Part shown: piece by piece, positions 10,834 through 22,367 of the stretch
How positions within the stretch are numbered: the first letter of the stretch is position 1
Layout of the letters: each line of letters opens with the position of its first letter
DNA from: Brachyhypopomus gauderio
Taxonomy: Eukaryota; Chordata; Actinopteri; Gymnotiformes; Hypopomidae
Direction of reading: 5' to 3'
NCBI RefSeq assembly: GCF_052324685.1
Contig: NC_135224.1
Coordinates: 23,809,951-23,873,950 of the forward strand
DNA length: 64,000 nt
Position numbers and translations under genes: made by a program
The notes under the pieces: generated by a model
Databases searched by the model: none
Told to the model about the DNA's origin: nothing
Seen by the model: the letters and a program-made list of their open reading frames with translations, nothing else

Positions 10834-13138
10834 CTATTGCTTGGGCATAGAGAGGTATTTTGGCATGTAAGTGTTAAAGAAAAACATGTGACACCTCCTT
10901 TTCACCTCTTCTAATACACTGCTATCTCTGTAAACTCGCTGCACAAAAATATCATCATGGGCACAGATAACTAAATCACACCACTGCATACCAGTAATCA
11001 ATAACTGGCCCTGGATTTGCCAATAATAACAATGGCTCTCCTTCAATCTGTGTAGGCCTTGTGCCACTTTGAGGAATTTGCAGTCTACATAGCTTTGTGC
11101 ATTTGGGCACTTAATTTCAACAAGCCCAAATGATGGACGCTCAAGTGGGTCAAGTTCAAGTTTTTCAGAACTGCATAGTCCTTTAAGGCCCCCGTTTCCA
11201 TTTCAAGTCCCCTCTTCATGTGTGCTGTTTGTCGTGTCCCTCGGATTATCCTTTCTGCCAGGCTTTCTACAGAATGCAGAGATGTTCATTGTGCAGATGA
11301 GTGGAAGAGAATCTGCTTTCATTCCAGCGTAGACTGGTCCAGGATTGAGGGTGGCCCGGTGTGGGAGCTCACCTCTGTAGCCCTTGAAAAGTGTACTAAA
11401 AGAAGAGTGAATAACATTTATTTTTACACATTGTAATCTGTTCACCAGCACAACTGATTGTGAATCACATATCACATGTCATCTGAAGTACAACGAGGCT
11501 AAATTAAATTTTGAAGAGAACAGGGTCTTATCAGATGATCAAAAGCATTTATTTTTTTACCACACACTGTAATCTGCCTATTAAATTTGGTACTACATAC
11601 CTAACTCCACTGGCTGTAGTTGCACCTGGTTTTGGCTTTAGGACAACCATGGCATCCACGGGTCCAGGCTTCACCCCCTATTAATTTAAAAGATGGTGTT
11701 AGTAAAGTGACTGTGATACATTAACTAACATTAAATAATGAAATAAGACAAACCATTGTTGGTGGTTTATGCCACTTCTGTTCTGTCTGTGTGCATGAAA
11801 GGACAGGAGGCACGACAGACATGCCAGATTCAGAATAATGAGCAGTCTGGAAAAGCAATGCAACCAAGTGGTTGCAGATTCCGCAACCAGCAACACAAGA
11901 GCAGTTGCTGTTAATGAGCACAACTGGCATTGAATCACGTAATGTCATCTGAAATACACAAGAGGCAAAATGTAATATCTTGAAAAGAAGACTTCAGCAA
12001 TGTCAATAGGCGCAATTTCTGTCCCATCATGTTGTTAGTGGTGAATGTCACTTGTCTATTGTCTCATGTAACGTTTGTGCTGTTTTGCATCACTCTTAAA
12101 ACACTTGGCTATACTGTCTTTCTATTCTACAGTGTTGTGCATGGTTCAATCTACTAGTTCACTGAGCAACTATAAACTATAAAATATATTTTAGATTTAA
12201 ACTTCATTTTCACTCCAGATTAAATGCTTACACATAGGAGTGAAACAGGCCTACTTATATTTATATTATTTTGTTGTTTCCACCACCAACAACAGAACAG
12301 TGCAGGTTTTACTTCAACTGCTTCTTGAAGAGTGTTATCAGAATATGTTAATATGGTGTAAGTGTTGAAGCCATATGTTAATAAAGAAGTTAAGATAAAA
12401 GATTTGAAAGACAGATTGACAGATTTTAGAAAATGCAGTTTGAAGAATAGCTGAGGTGGACTATATTCTGCTTTTGAGTCATAGAGGTAGATAACAATAG
12501 CTCGAACTGTAAAATAAACTCCCATTTGTTTACTATAGGCAAAACAGACTGCTAATGATTCCCACTCAGCTACTCTGCATTTGGCTACCATTGTAAGCTT
12601 TGAAAACCAATGCCTATGGCTATCACAGCTTACGTGAAGTAAGAGCAAGGATAAAAGATTGAACTTGTGTTGAACTAACTTTTGAACTTGTTCAACAGAA
12701 CTTTGAACGTGACACTGAACAGAACTCGTGTCATTTTAACCAGTCCAACTCTCAGCTGGTGTGGCGTATCTGTTTTCTTCATAGATCTGTAGCAGTGAGC
12801 CCTCACTGTTATCTCGTTAGCCTTACTTTTGCCTGATACTTCCATCAGAAATACAAACATGTTTTTAAAAGTCATTTCTAGTACTAGGACAGGTCGGTTC
12901 GTTACTAAAAACAACATCACTTCATTAGACTGCCACCTCAGGCTAGCTAGCTAACTAGCGTCAGCCACTTACCTTCAAAATTGCAGAGGTAGGATGAAAC
13001 GTAGAACTTGAAACCCTTTTCAAGTGTACTCTGTGGCGTTGTACTTGATGCTCTGACAATACGACGCACATCGTTGACGGTAAACTTCGGTAACTCCAAC
13101 AGGCACCTTGTGAATTTCATAGACTCGGCCATAAACAT
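10834..13138 (-). pseudogene. YqaJ-like exonuclease / SWIM protein, copy 2 (core deleted)
   Basis: Mirror of copy 1: first exon from ATG 13,138 (MFMAESMKFTRC), SWIM finger exon near 11,948-11,754 (CSCVAGCGICNH), and a last exon with VEIKCP and QIQGQL. It carries the same deletion of the YqaJ core with the same short filler at the junction (about 11,270-11,285), so the deletion predates the duplication of copies 1 and 2. A small indel near 12,350-12,395 distinguishes the copies. Confidence 0.75.
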
Positions 13139-13210
13139 CTGTACTTCCGCATACCAACCGGAAATATGGTTACATCCTTACACCAAACGAGGAAGTGGCG
13201 CGTGCACCTA

Positions 13211-13465
13211 GTTTCAAATGACAGTAAAATTGACCAATCATATCTTCCCTCTTAGTGGGCGGGCTTAACTGTATGATAATTTCCGCCCGCTGTGGTGACG
13301 CTAGCTGACGTGCGAGTTGTTTACAAGGAGGAACACGGAGTTGTGGACCTTATTTTGTTGGAACCTTATTTTGCTTAAAAAGTTATCTAGTACAGATATT
13401 ATTGTTTATTGCGTTTCTAAAGCTGTACTGTCGTCTCAGTTTTTTTTAAATTTTTTTATTGCAGT
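13211..13465. promoter_or_regulatory. ~250-bp segment at CEP164 5' flank (orientation R), candidate promoter module
   Basis: The segment contains a CCAAT box (GACCAATCATATC), a GC-box-like GTGGGCGGGC and GCCCGC stretches, and starts directly after the YqaJ first exon. It is the reverse complement of 5,276-5,560 at about 80-85% identity. A divergent promoter between the - strand YqaJ gene and the + strand genes is possible. That function is inference from position and motifs only. Confidence 0.4.
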
Positions 13466-13881
13466 TAATTAGGAAAGTGGGGCCCACTTTTAATGGTCAC
13501 GGTTCGCTACTGATATATATACGGTCTCTGGTATGAACCCTTTGGGTACAAGCCAGGCTGCATCAGGTTATTGTAGCAGCCTGGCTGATTTGGTGTTTTA
13601 GTTAAAAAAATAGGACATTGTGATATGACGTGCTACTCAACTTTGGAATGTTTGGATTAGAATGTTTGGTTGGGAAGGTGGAATGTTTGGATTTCAATTT
13701 CGATGCTGAAAAGCTGAGAAGTAGTCGCATGACATTTTGCTGTGATTTACAATACTTACAAACATTACAAATCTTACAAATAATATCTAATTTACAATCG
13801 CAGATCTTTCTATTTGTTCTATATCTTTCTGTCTTTCTATTCTTTCTAATTTTTTATCTCGAGAATGAGTTTTTTCCACAG

Positions 13882-14939
13882 GAGAACCGACCAGCCAAGG
13901 CCTGGACAGGAACAGAAGAACTTCATAGACACACCAGGTTTTACAACTCATGGTGAGAAAAATACATTTTCATATACTGTACATAATTTTATACTTCTAT
14001 GTAAGACAGTATATTTAGTTCTTATGAGTATGGATTTCCATAGGCTTATTCATAATAATTAAATATACACATTTATGTAGTAGGTTTCTAAGGTTCAGAA
14101 AAATAACATGTATATTTATTCTACTGTCAACTGTCAAGATCTTTATTTTACATTTACACATGGTACAGTATAATATAATTAATAGACCATGGGTTATTTC
14201 TTTGATTTCTTTGACCATGGAAAAAGCAAATAAAAATAAACATTTTTAAAAAGAAACAGATTTCTAACATGACATCACAAATTCTTAAGCATTCTAATGA
14301 CATCACATGGCACCATAGCCCTTCTTATAATCACTTGTTCATTGGGAAACACTTACAAGGTTTTTGAGCCTCACTGTGAGGCGTGCTGGGTTTCACTTTA
14401 CCTGCTGTGGGATTTTCAGGTGTACCCTACAACCCCCAAGCGACAGTGATCCACACGGATCCCTGTGGACCAGCACCCTTCCCTCACAGAAGGACGGCGG
14501 GACCCTCAGATGTCGGCCATGTTAACACCCCTGTAGAAGGACCACTCCACACTGGTACTGTGTAACACTGAAGGATTACATGCGTATTCAACAAACCAAA
14601 TAATCATGCATGATGAAGTAGAAAAAAACATTTATTACATTTGTTTGTAAGGTCTGGCAGAGGTGCAGAACCATCAGCTTTCTGCACATGACCTGACCAG
14701 TAAAACATCAGTTTTATCAGAAAATATGACATGACATATTCTTCAACATTGTAATGAATTCAAATGGCACTGTAGCCCTTCTTATAGACCTGATGATCTT
14801 AACAGTACACATTCCTCTGTGCCCTGGGTTGGTGTTTTGCATTTAGGCCCTGACATGGAGAGGCAGAGACACCTTGCTCAGCCCCATGTTCAAGGCGAGG
14901 TCCTGAGACAGATGGATCCAGTCAACCTCCAGCCTGATG
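13882..14939 (+). CDS. Three in-frame exons of an unrecognised gene upstream of CEP164
   Basis: Exons fit GT/AG borders at 13,882-13,952 (71 nt), 14,420-14,554 (135 nt) and 14,847-14,939 (93 nt). All joins are phase 1 and stay open: the parts read QKNFIDTPGFTTHG, then VPYNPQATVIHTDPCGP..PHRRTAGPSDVGHVNTPVEGP, then PDMERQRHLAQPHVQGEV..QMDPVNLQPDG. The product is proline- and histidine-rich with no motif I recognise. The same exons are kept open in the duplicate (61,933-63,008) with a few substitutions. They may be the end of a separate gene or 5' exons leading into CEP164. The final donor is phase 1, and an AG inside the CEP164 start region would allow an in-frame join. No start codon or first exon is identified. 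Confidence 0.5.
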
Positions 14940-15147
14940 GTGGGTATTTGGGTATTTTGGGTATAACGTTGCTTTGTGTGGAATGCTACGGTTGCTATGG
15001 ACGCTATTATTGCTATGGAATTCTATTATTGGCTAGTTAGTTAGGTTAGCCTAGCGAACGGTACCACGGAGAGTTTAGAGACAATATGGCGAGGTGATCT
15101 GTCTACTGCACTGTTATTCATAATCTTTTTCTTAATGTTCAATCAAC

Positions 15148-17066
15148 ATGACAGCAGATGCCCTTCAGAGACCAGTTGGAGACCAGCTGATCCTGGAAGA
15201 GGATTATGATGAGAATTATATCCCATCTGAACAAGGTACATTAGCTGTCGCATACTACCTGTTACAGTTTAGGACCCCGGATAAAACTTTTAACAGAGCC
15301 GGAGTGGCTAATCGGGAGATTTGTGAGGATTCTCGATGGGCCGGCTCATGTCAATCTCTAGTTTGGGCCGATTGGGATGGAAAAATAATTTTGGGCATGA
15401 AACTCCCAGGCTGAAAAAGTGGCCCTGAACTCCGGCCCTGAACTTTAATATATGTTACTGAAATGGTATCATTTAATATCCACCATTGATAAAGTCTACA
15501 AGCTACAACAGTTCCATCATTTAAAAACTAAATTATAACATTGACATAATAACTTAATAATATATAATAATATTATAATATATAATAATAATATTAACAA
15601 CACAGTTCCAGTTGGGACTCCTGTATGTTCGTCCAAGCTATAGCTACACTTTATAACATAGAATCAATCTCCATGCATTATGGACTTAAATATTTGAATT
15701 TGTGGGATTTTGTCTTGATTTGAAAATATCATACTTATTGTGGGTATATTCTTCTTATCTGTATTGCTCCTCAGATATCCATGATTTTGCCAGACAAATT
15801 GGCATTGACCCTGAGAGGGAGCCAGAGCTCCTATGGCTGGCCAGAGAGGTGGCTGTAGCCCCACTACCTCCTGAATGGAAACCCTGGTAGGACAAGCTCA
15901 TTCTCATACAGTCACCCATAATGAAACAGTTTTCTTATCCTTACACACAGAGCAGTGAGCATTGGTGTGAGCGTTGGTTCCTTTTAGAAAAATCCAAGCA
16001 TACTCTAATGTGCCCTTAATTGAGGAATGGCTTCCATTCCAAGAACTCTACGTCTCATTCATGCTGGCTCGTTCATTCAGGTTCTCGATTACCTGACGTA
16101 CCAAGGCCCTTTGTCCCCTGTAACTCAGTTATAATTTTAAATACCATTTATATAAGTAGGATGCATCAGGACTTTATTGTGAGTGTCATAATGTCACATG
16201 GACTCTCTGAAAGCTTGCAAGAAGTGGGCATTAAATCACTTATGACCTAGGTGATTAGATGAGCAAATTAGACAGCCCAACTTTTTTTAAAGACCATGGA
16301 ACTGCAAGTCTGGAGAAGACTGAATAATTTGACTGGGAAATAAGACTGGGCAAGAGAAAATATAACAGGCAGAAGAGGATTTTTGAAGTTGGGGAGTTTG
16401 ATGTGACATGAAAGATCAGACACATTTTAACATATGAAATCATTTTTGGATTCTGTATTCAAATGGTTTGGGGGAAAGTATGACCTTATTGTCAGGTGTG
16501 ACAGTGGTGTCAGTACCTTCATAGATAAAACACACAAGATCCAGGAGATATTTAATGTTAGTTGTCCCCGAAACTAACAATTGCAAAGTATAAAATGAAT
16601 ATTTCATCACTCTATGCAGCAGATTTGCTTGTAGACTTGGCCTTCTGGCACTATTAATCTGAGCAATGAGACCCAGAGCACCACTCAGTGTTTCAGATGT
16701 TGTCCTGTTGACACCTTTGTGGACAGTCCTGTGCTGGAGAACCTAGGCTTGTCTACATGTCATGTGTTTTTATGTGTGTGTTTATCTATGTGATGAGCTT
16801 GTCTCCCTTTCCTACTCTCCAGTCAGGATGTGACTGGAGAAGTTTATTACTTCAACTTCTCCACGGGCCAGTCCACCTGGGACCACCCCTGTGATGAGCA
16901 CTACCGCCAACTAGTGGCCCAGGAGCGGGAGCGTGCTCACCACGGCCGGACTGCCTCTGCCATCTCAGGCTCCGCCTCCACAGGAACCACAAAGAACAAG
17001 GAGAAGAAGAAGAAGAAGAAGAAGGAGAAAAAAAAGAAGGAACCAGAGGGACTGAAGGCCCCAAGA
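15148..17066 (+). CDS. cep164: CEP164 exons 1-3: N-terminal block, WW domain, Lys-rich tract
   Basis: Exon 1 is 15,148-15,235 ([19 protein letters not shown]), exon 2 is 15,775-15,886 ([20 protein letters not shown]), and exon 3 is 16,823-17,066. The WW domain spans the exon 2/3 junction: LPPEWKPC, then the YYFNF aromatic strand, then STWDHP, so both signature tryptophans and the final proline are present. Exon 3 ends with an almost uninterrupted Lys/Glu tract (GAGAAGAAGAAG-type repeats at 16,999-17,040), as in vertebrate homologues. Introns 1 and 2 (15,236-15,774 and 15,887-16,822) hold no recognised gene. Intron 1 has an AT-rich ATTATA cluster near 15,545-15,600. Confidence 0.93.
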
Positions 17067-17293
17067 GTGAGTTTGGATCTGTGTACCCTAAAATGTATTT
17101 TGTTACACAGCAGTTATATTTGTCACACTTTCTCTTCCATTCTACACATTCTTGACTGCTGTGTTTCTAATAACACTGAAATGAATTGAACAATTATTTG
17201 CTCATCGAAGTATATCAAAAGATTTAGGACAGCAGTCGCCTAAAGTTGAGCAGAAAGGAGAAAGAAAGCTAAATTGTGTGTGCCATTCTGCTA

Positions 17294-17359
<66 letters not shown>

Positions 17360-20305
17360 TCACACACTCACTCACTCTATCACTGTCTCTCAGCTGCTGG
17401 CTCCTCTGGCTCCACTGAGAGGGATGTGTGACCTTTCAGTTCCAGGACTGCGAGGTTCCCTGGGCAACTCCACAGACCTTCATCCTTTAAAGTCCTCATT
17501 AGGGGTAAATGTACGGTCTATATCCTCTAGTAGGGGTGAACATGTACGGTCTATATCCTCTAGTAGGGGTGAACATGTACAGTCTATATCCTCTAGTAGG
17601 GGTGAACATGTACAGTCTATATCCTCTAGCAGGGGTAAATGTACGGTCTATATCCTCTAGTAGGGGTGAACATGTACTGTCTATATCCTCTAGTAGGGGT
17701 GAACATGTACAGTCTATATCCTCTAGTAGGGGTGAACATGTACAGTCTATATCCTCTAGTAGGGGTAAATGTACGGTCTATATCCTCTAGTAGGGGTAAA
17801 TGTACGGTCTATATCCTCTAGTAGGGGTGAACATGTACAGTCTATATCCTCTAGTAGGGGTGAACATGTACAGTCTATATCCTCTAGTAGGGGAATGAAA
17901 CCTCATTGTATACATTGTATAAGGTGGCGTAAGAACAAACCCTACATACGTCACTGGAAGTAAAAGAACACGTCACTCCTCTGCAAAGTTTAGCTTTTAC
18001 CAAATTGACTTTGAAGTGATGGAGGTCTGAGTTCATGGCAGAGGTGCAGAGCGTATGATGGTGTGTATCTTAGGATGTATCCGGAGCAAATTTGCATTCG
18101 CTAAGAGGACGACAGCTGGAGAGTCTGGCTCCGCCCATATTTAATTCAGATCTGGAGGTGGATGAAGAGGAGGATGAAGAGCAGAAGGCGGCGTCTGTCC
18201 ATGAGGTGAAAACACCCGCTAGAATATAATGCTCTGATTTTTAGCTCACTGTCACCTTTGTAGTCTTTACAGTGCAGTAAAGTATGAGGAATGATTTTCT
18301 GTATCCGTGTTGCGGTGTGTGTTTGTGTGTACGTAGAGTCTGCTAGGGTCATCAGACCTGTTGCAGAACATACACTTGGACCTGGACATCCTGAAAGGGG
18401 GACTGCAGTATGAGGTGGCCACGATGTTCTTCACTCTCCCCCACACACACATTATGTTCCCAGCTTTTCACACACATTTATACAGCGCCACTAACATCAC
18501 TGTGTGTGCTCACGTGATCTTGGTGTTACTGTAGCACCTTGCTCTACCTTTCGCAAACACACACACACACACAATGATCTTGTGAATGTCTGTACATGCA
18601 TGTTCATGCATATGTGTTTGCATGTGTTGGTGTGTTTGTCTGTGTATGAGCAGGACAGTGAAGTCAGTGGCAGTGCTCCTGTGGAGGAGAGATCCGAACC
18701 AGAACGCCAAGATCTCGCTCCGTTAAGAGACCACAGCCCTGACCCACCCTTGCAGGTACTCATTAACACTCACACTGCCTCTCTTCCTATATGTCTCTCC
18801 CTCCCTCCCTCCCTCTCTCTGTCTGTCTGTCTGTCTTTCTCTACAAACACTATAGCAGTGGTATAAGTGAGGGGACCTCAAAGTTTATTTGAGGTTAGGG
18901 TTTTATTTGAAGTCATGCGCCAGAGTGTTTCTTTCTTTCAGTGTTTCTTTTTGTCTTCTTCCTTTCCGTCCATCCATCCATCCATTTATCCATTCGTCTG
19001 TTAGTCTCAGGATGAGAAAGATGGAGAGAGAGAGGAAGATGAGAAGATGAGACCACAAGTGGCAGAGAGGTTGGTCTCACTAATGCTGTTGATACCAGAA
19101 TGTGGTCAACACACGCACACACATGCATAGACACACACAGCTTTTGATAATTCAACTTCAATTCAGTTCAAAATTTGGACATCGTCCATGAACATTTTCA
19201 TATTTAATCTTAAATCTACTTCTGTTGTGCAGTCAGATTGTGTGACTTCTAAGTCAGAATGCACAAATGCTCACAAGTTCAGCAAATTGACTCGGAGAAT
19301 TTGACTTTGTTTCGATAAATTGTTTTAAGTGAGGAAATCACAATTGCATGTTTCTACTTTCAAGATACTGTATAATATCACTGAGGTGTGAACGTTTTCC
19401 ATAAATTTCACCTGAAAGCCAAACATGTCTATAACTTTGTGAGTAGTGTGTGTGTCATGATTGGTAACATTACACTGTTGGGTGTTACAGGATGATGTTG
19501 GAGCCTTCCTCCCCTCCATCCTCTTCCTCACTCTCCAAACCCTCTGATGGACTGCAAGAGCCACTGAAGAACAATAGCGCCCTCTGCTGGCTGAGGCCGG
19601 AGACGGTTCGTGGGACAGCGAGCAGGAGCAGCGTGGCAGAGGAGACTGAGCTGGACGTGGAGGAAGAAAAGACAAAGAGAGAGGAGGAGTGTGTGTGTGT
19701 GTGTGAGTGTGGTCAGCTGTCTGGTCTGTTGCAGGAGGTGAGGGAGGAGGTGCAGAGGGAGCACAGCAGGAAGCTGGAGCAGCTGTCGCAGGAGCACCAG
19801 GAGCAGCTCCTCACCCTTAGACACGAGCACCTGGAGGAGGTGCAGTAGGGAGAATTTATTTACTCACAGCTCAGTGATCACCTGAGAGGCCAAGCCAATG
19901 TGTGTTCATCACACGGTGTGTGTGCAGGAGAGCGTGGAGAGGGAGCGCTTGTTGAGGGCTCATCTGGAGGAGAGGGAGAGGATGCAGGATTCACACACAT
20001 CCCAGCTGGAGCAGCTCAGACTACAGCTCGACTCTCAGCTCCAACACACCCACAAAACACACATGCAGAAAGTAAGATCCCACACCCACACGATACGCAC
20101 GCGCAAAAACGCCTCTTCTGCCGTACCCAGTCGGGTGTTTATGTGTATAAAGACGGTGAGAGTTGTTTGTATTTGTTTGTTTTTCTTGTGTGTGTGTTTA
20201 GGAGTTAGAAGTGCAGAAGATGATGGAGCAACTGGACATGAAATCCAAAGAGCTCAAAAGTCAGGAACTGCTACTCCAAACTCAGGTACTTTACCTGCGT
20301 TATTT

Positions 20306-20404
<99 letters not shown>

Positions 20405-21109
20405 GGTGTGCTACTCCAAACTCAGGTACTTTATGTAGTGTTAGTTACTTCTAACTAAATGATAGACACGGAGAGTCATATTTGGATGCACGCATGAAGC
20501 TCCACTTTATTCAAGTCCCCTGTAAACTATATCCCCCACCTAACCACAAGGGGGAGTATAATACCATGTAACCTATAAATGCATCATTGCTACAATTTAC
20601 CTGCTTTATTTGAGTGTGAGTGTGTGTGTGTGGGCGTGTGTGTGCTACTCCAAACTCAGGTACTTTACCTGCTTTATTTGAGTGTGTGTGTGTGGGCGTG
20701 TGTGTGCTACTCCATGCTCAGGTACTTTACCTGCTTTATTTGAGTGTGTGTAGGTGTGTGTGTGCTACTCCAAACTCAGGTACTTTAGCTACTTTGAGTG
20801 TGTATGTGCAACGGGTACACTGAGCTCCATTGTATTAGGTGCCCTTATAGCTGTACTTATAAGTTACTAATCATTCGTCAGTCAGTTCTTTGTGCTGAGA
20901 AGTAGTCATTGACCTGTTTTGAAGAAAAATAATGAATAGGTCATGTGTGGAGTGTGTGTGTGTGTGCGTGCATGCATGTGTGTGTCACTCAGCTGCCTGA
21001 TAAAATGATCTGTGTGTTCGTACTGTTGGTCTGTAGGCTGCAGATTTGAAGAAGAGGAGACAACAGCTGAGTGAGGAAGAAGATGATGTTGAGAAGGGGA
21101 TAGAGGTGC

Positions 21110-21189
<80 letters not shown>

Positions 21190-21301
21190 GTATCTGAGAG
21201 TGTGTGGCCAGGTGTTTGTGTGTGTGTGTATCTCTGAGAGTGTATGGCCAGGTGTGTGTGTGTGTGTGTGTGTGTTTGTCATTGTGAACTATTATGCTAG
21301 G

Positions 21302-21341
<40 letters not shown>

Positions 21342-21884
21342 GTATCTGAGAGTGTGTGGCCAGGTGTTTGTGTGTGTGTGTATCTCTGAGAGTGTATGGC
21401 CAGGTGTGTGTGTGTGTGTGTGTGTGTGTGTCATTGTGAACTATTATGCTAGGTTGTGTGTCTGTGTGTCCCCCAGGCTCTCTCACGTGTCCTCAGAGAA
21501 CGGGACAGTCTGCGTGCGGAGCTGGACAGACTAAGAGATGAGAGGAAGAGAGAAAGGGAGGAGCTGGAAAAAGAGAGAGAGGGAAGGAGGAGGGAGAGGG
21601 AGGAGAGCAGAAGGATGATGGAGGAGAGAGAGAAGCTACTGAGCAATACAGTGCTTCTACAGGATAGATGTGATGAACTCCACAGAAGGCTCAGGTAACA
21701 CACACACACACACAAACACCCATATACACACACACACACACACCCACACCCCCATATACACACAAACATGCTATAATACACATCCTGAAGACTTGGGTAA
21801 TGTATACGTATACCAACTTCTGTCGATGCGCTGGAAGTTTAGATAGTATACACACGCATACACATGTGCAGGCACACACACTCA

Positions 21885-21964
<80 letters not shown>

Positions 21965-22318
21965 GACACACTAGCTTTGACCGAGTCAGTACTGGTCTCT
22001 GGTGACACAAATACACGGTACACAGAGTGTGTACATGTACAGATCTGTGTTGGTGTGGTTTGTGTCTGTCAGCGAGGTGGAGCAGAGAGAGCATGGAGAC
22101 GATAACCTGGAGAGGAAGAAACAGGAGGAGAGCAAGGAGAAGAGCAGAGAGAAGGAGGGCTCCCTCGGAGTGGAGGAAATGGAACCTCCTCTCTCCCCTG
22201 TGCCCACCTCCCACAACAACCACAGCAGCATAGACGAGTATGTGGGGAGTGTGTGTGGGTGGGGAGGGAGGCTGTCCGATTGTATGTATTTATCATATGT
22301 TTATATACTCGTTTGTAA

Positions 22319-22367
<49 letters not shown>

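Larger units (their letters stand above)
8360..13210. mobile_element. ISL2EU-like two-gene DNA transposon, copy 2
   Basis: Near-identical to copy 1 with an offset of 7,930 at the left and 7,936 at the right. It contains the same transposase on +, the same nested hAT MITE (10,356-10,604) and the same core-deleted YqaJ gene on -. Unlike copy 1 it runs at its right end into the CEP164 5' flank, in which the 280-bp segment lies in the opposite orientation. The left end joins copia sequence at exactly the same base as in copy 1. Confidence 0.7.
1..15931. repeat. Segmental duplication, left member (mobile-block copies 1+2 and CEP164 5' end)
   Basis: This interval reappears at 48,451-64,000 in the same order and orientation: copia/ISL2EU block, spacer with BED remnant and MITE, second copia/ISL2EU block, then the CEP164 upstream region and exons 1-2. 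Corresponding positions are offset by about 46.93 kb over the mobile blocks and 48.05-48.07 kb over the CEP164 part, the difference coming from indels inside the blocks. By eye the CEP164 5' regions differ at roughly 1-3% of positions, mostly single substitutions. The left border lies outside the window. The pair could be a true tandem duplication or two haplotypes assembled in series. Confidence 0.9.

Noticed and set aside
17505-17893. CRISPR-like array (regular repeats with variable parts)
   Set aside because: The whole unit repeats, with no unique spacers, and the window is vertebrate nuclear DNA.
17424-17963. Repeated frames reading [10 protein letters not shown] or [10 protein letters not shown] as a repetitive secreted or structural protein
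   Set aside because: All three forward frames stay open because the 31/33-bp minisatellite lacks stops. It lies in a CEP164 intron.
20211-21534. CVCVCV-rich frames across TG repeats as cysteine-rich proteins
   Set aside because: They are translations of TG/CA microsatellites. Only the flanking exon parts match CEP164.
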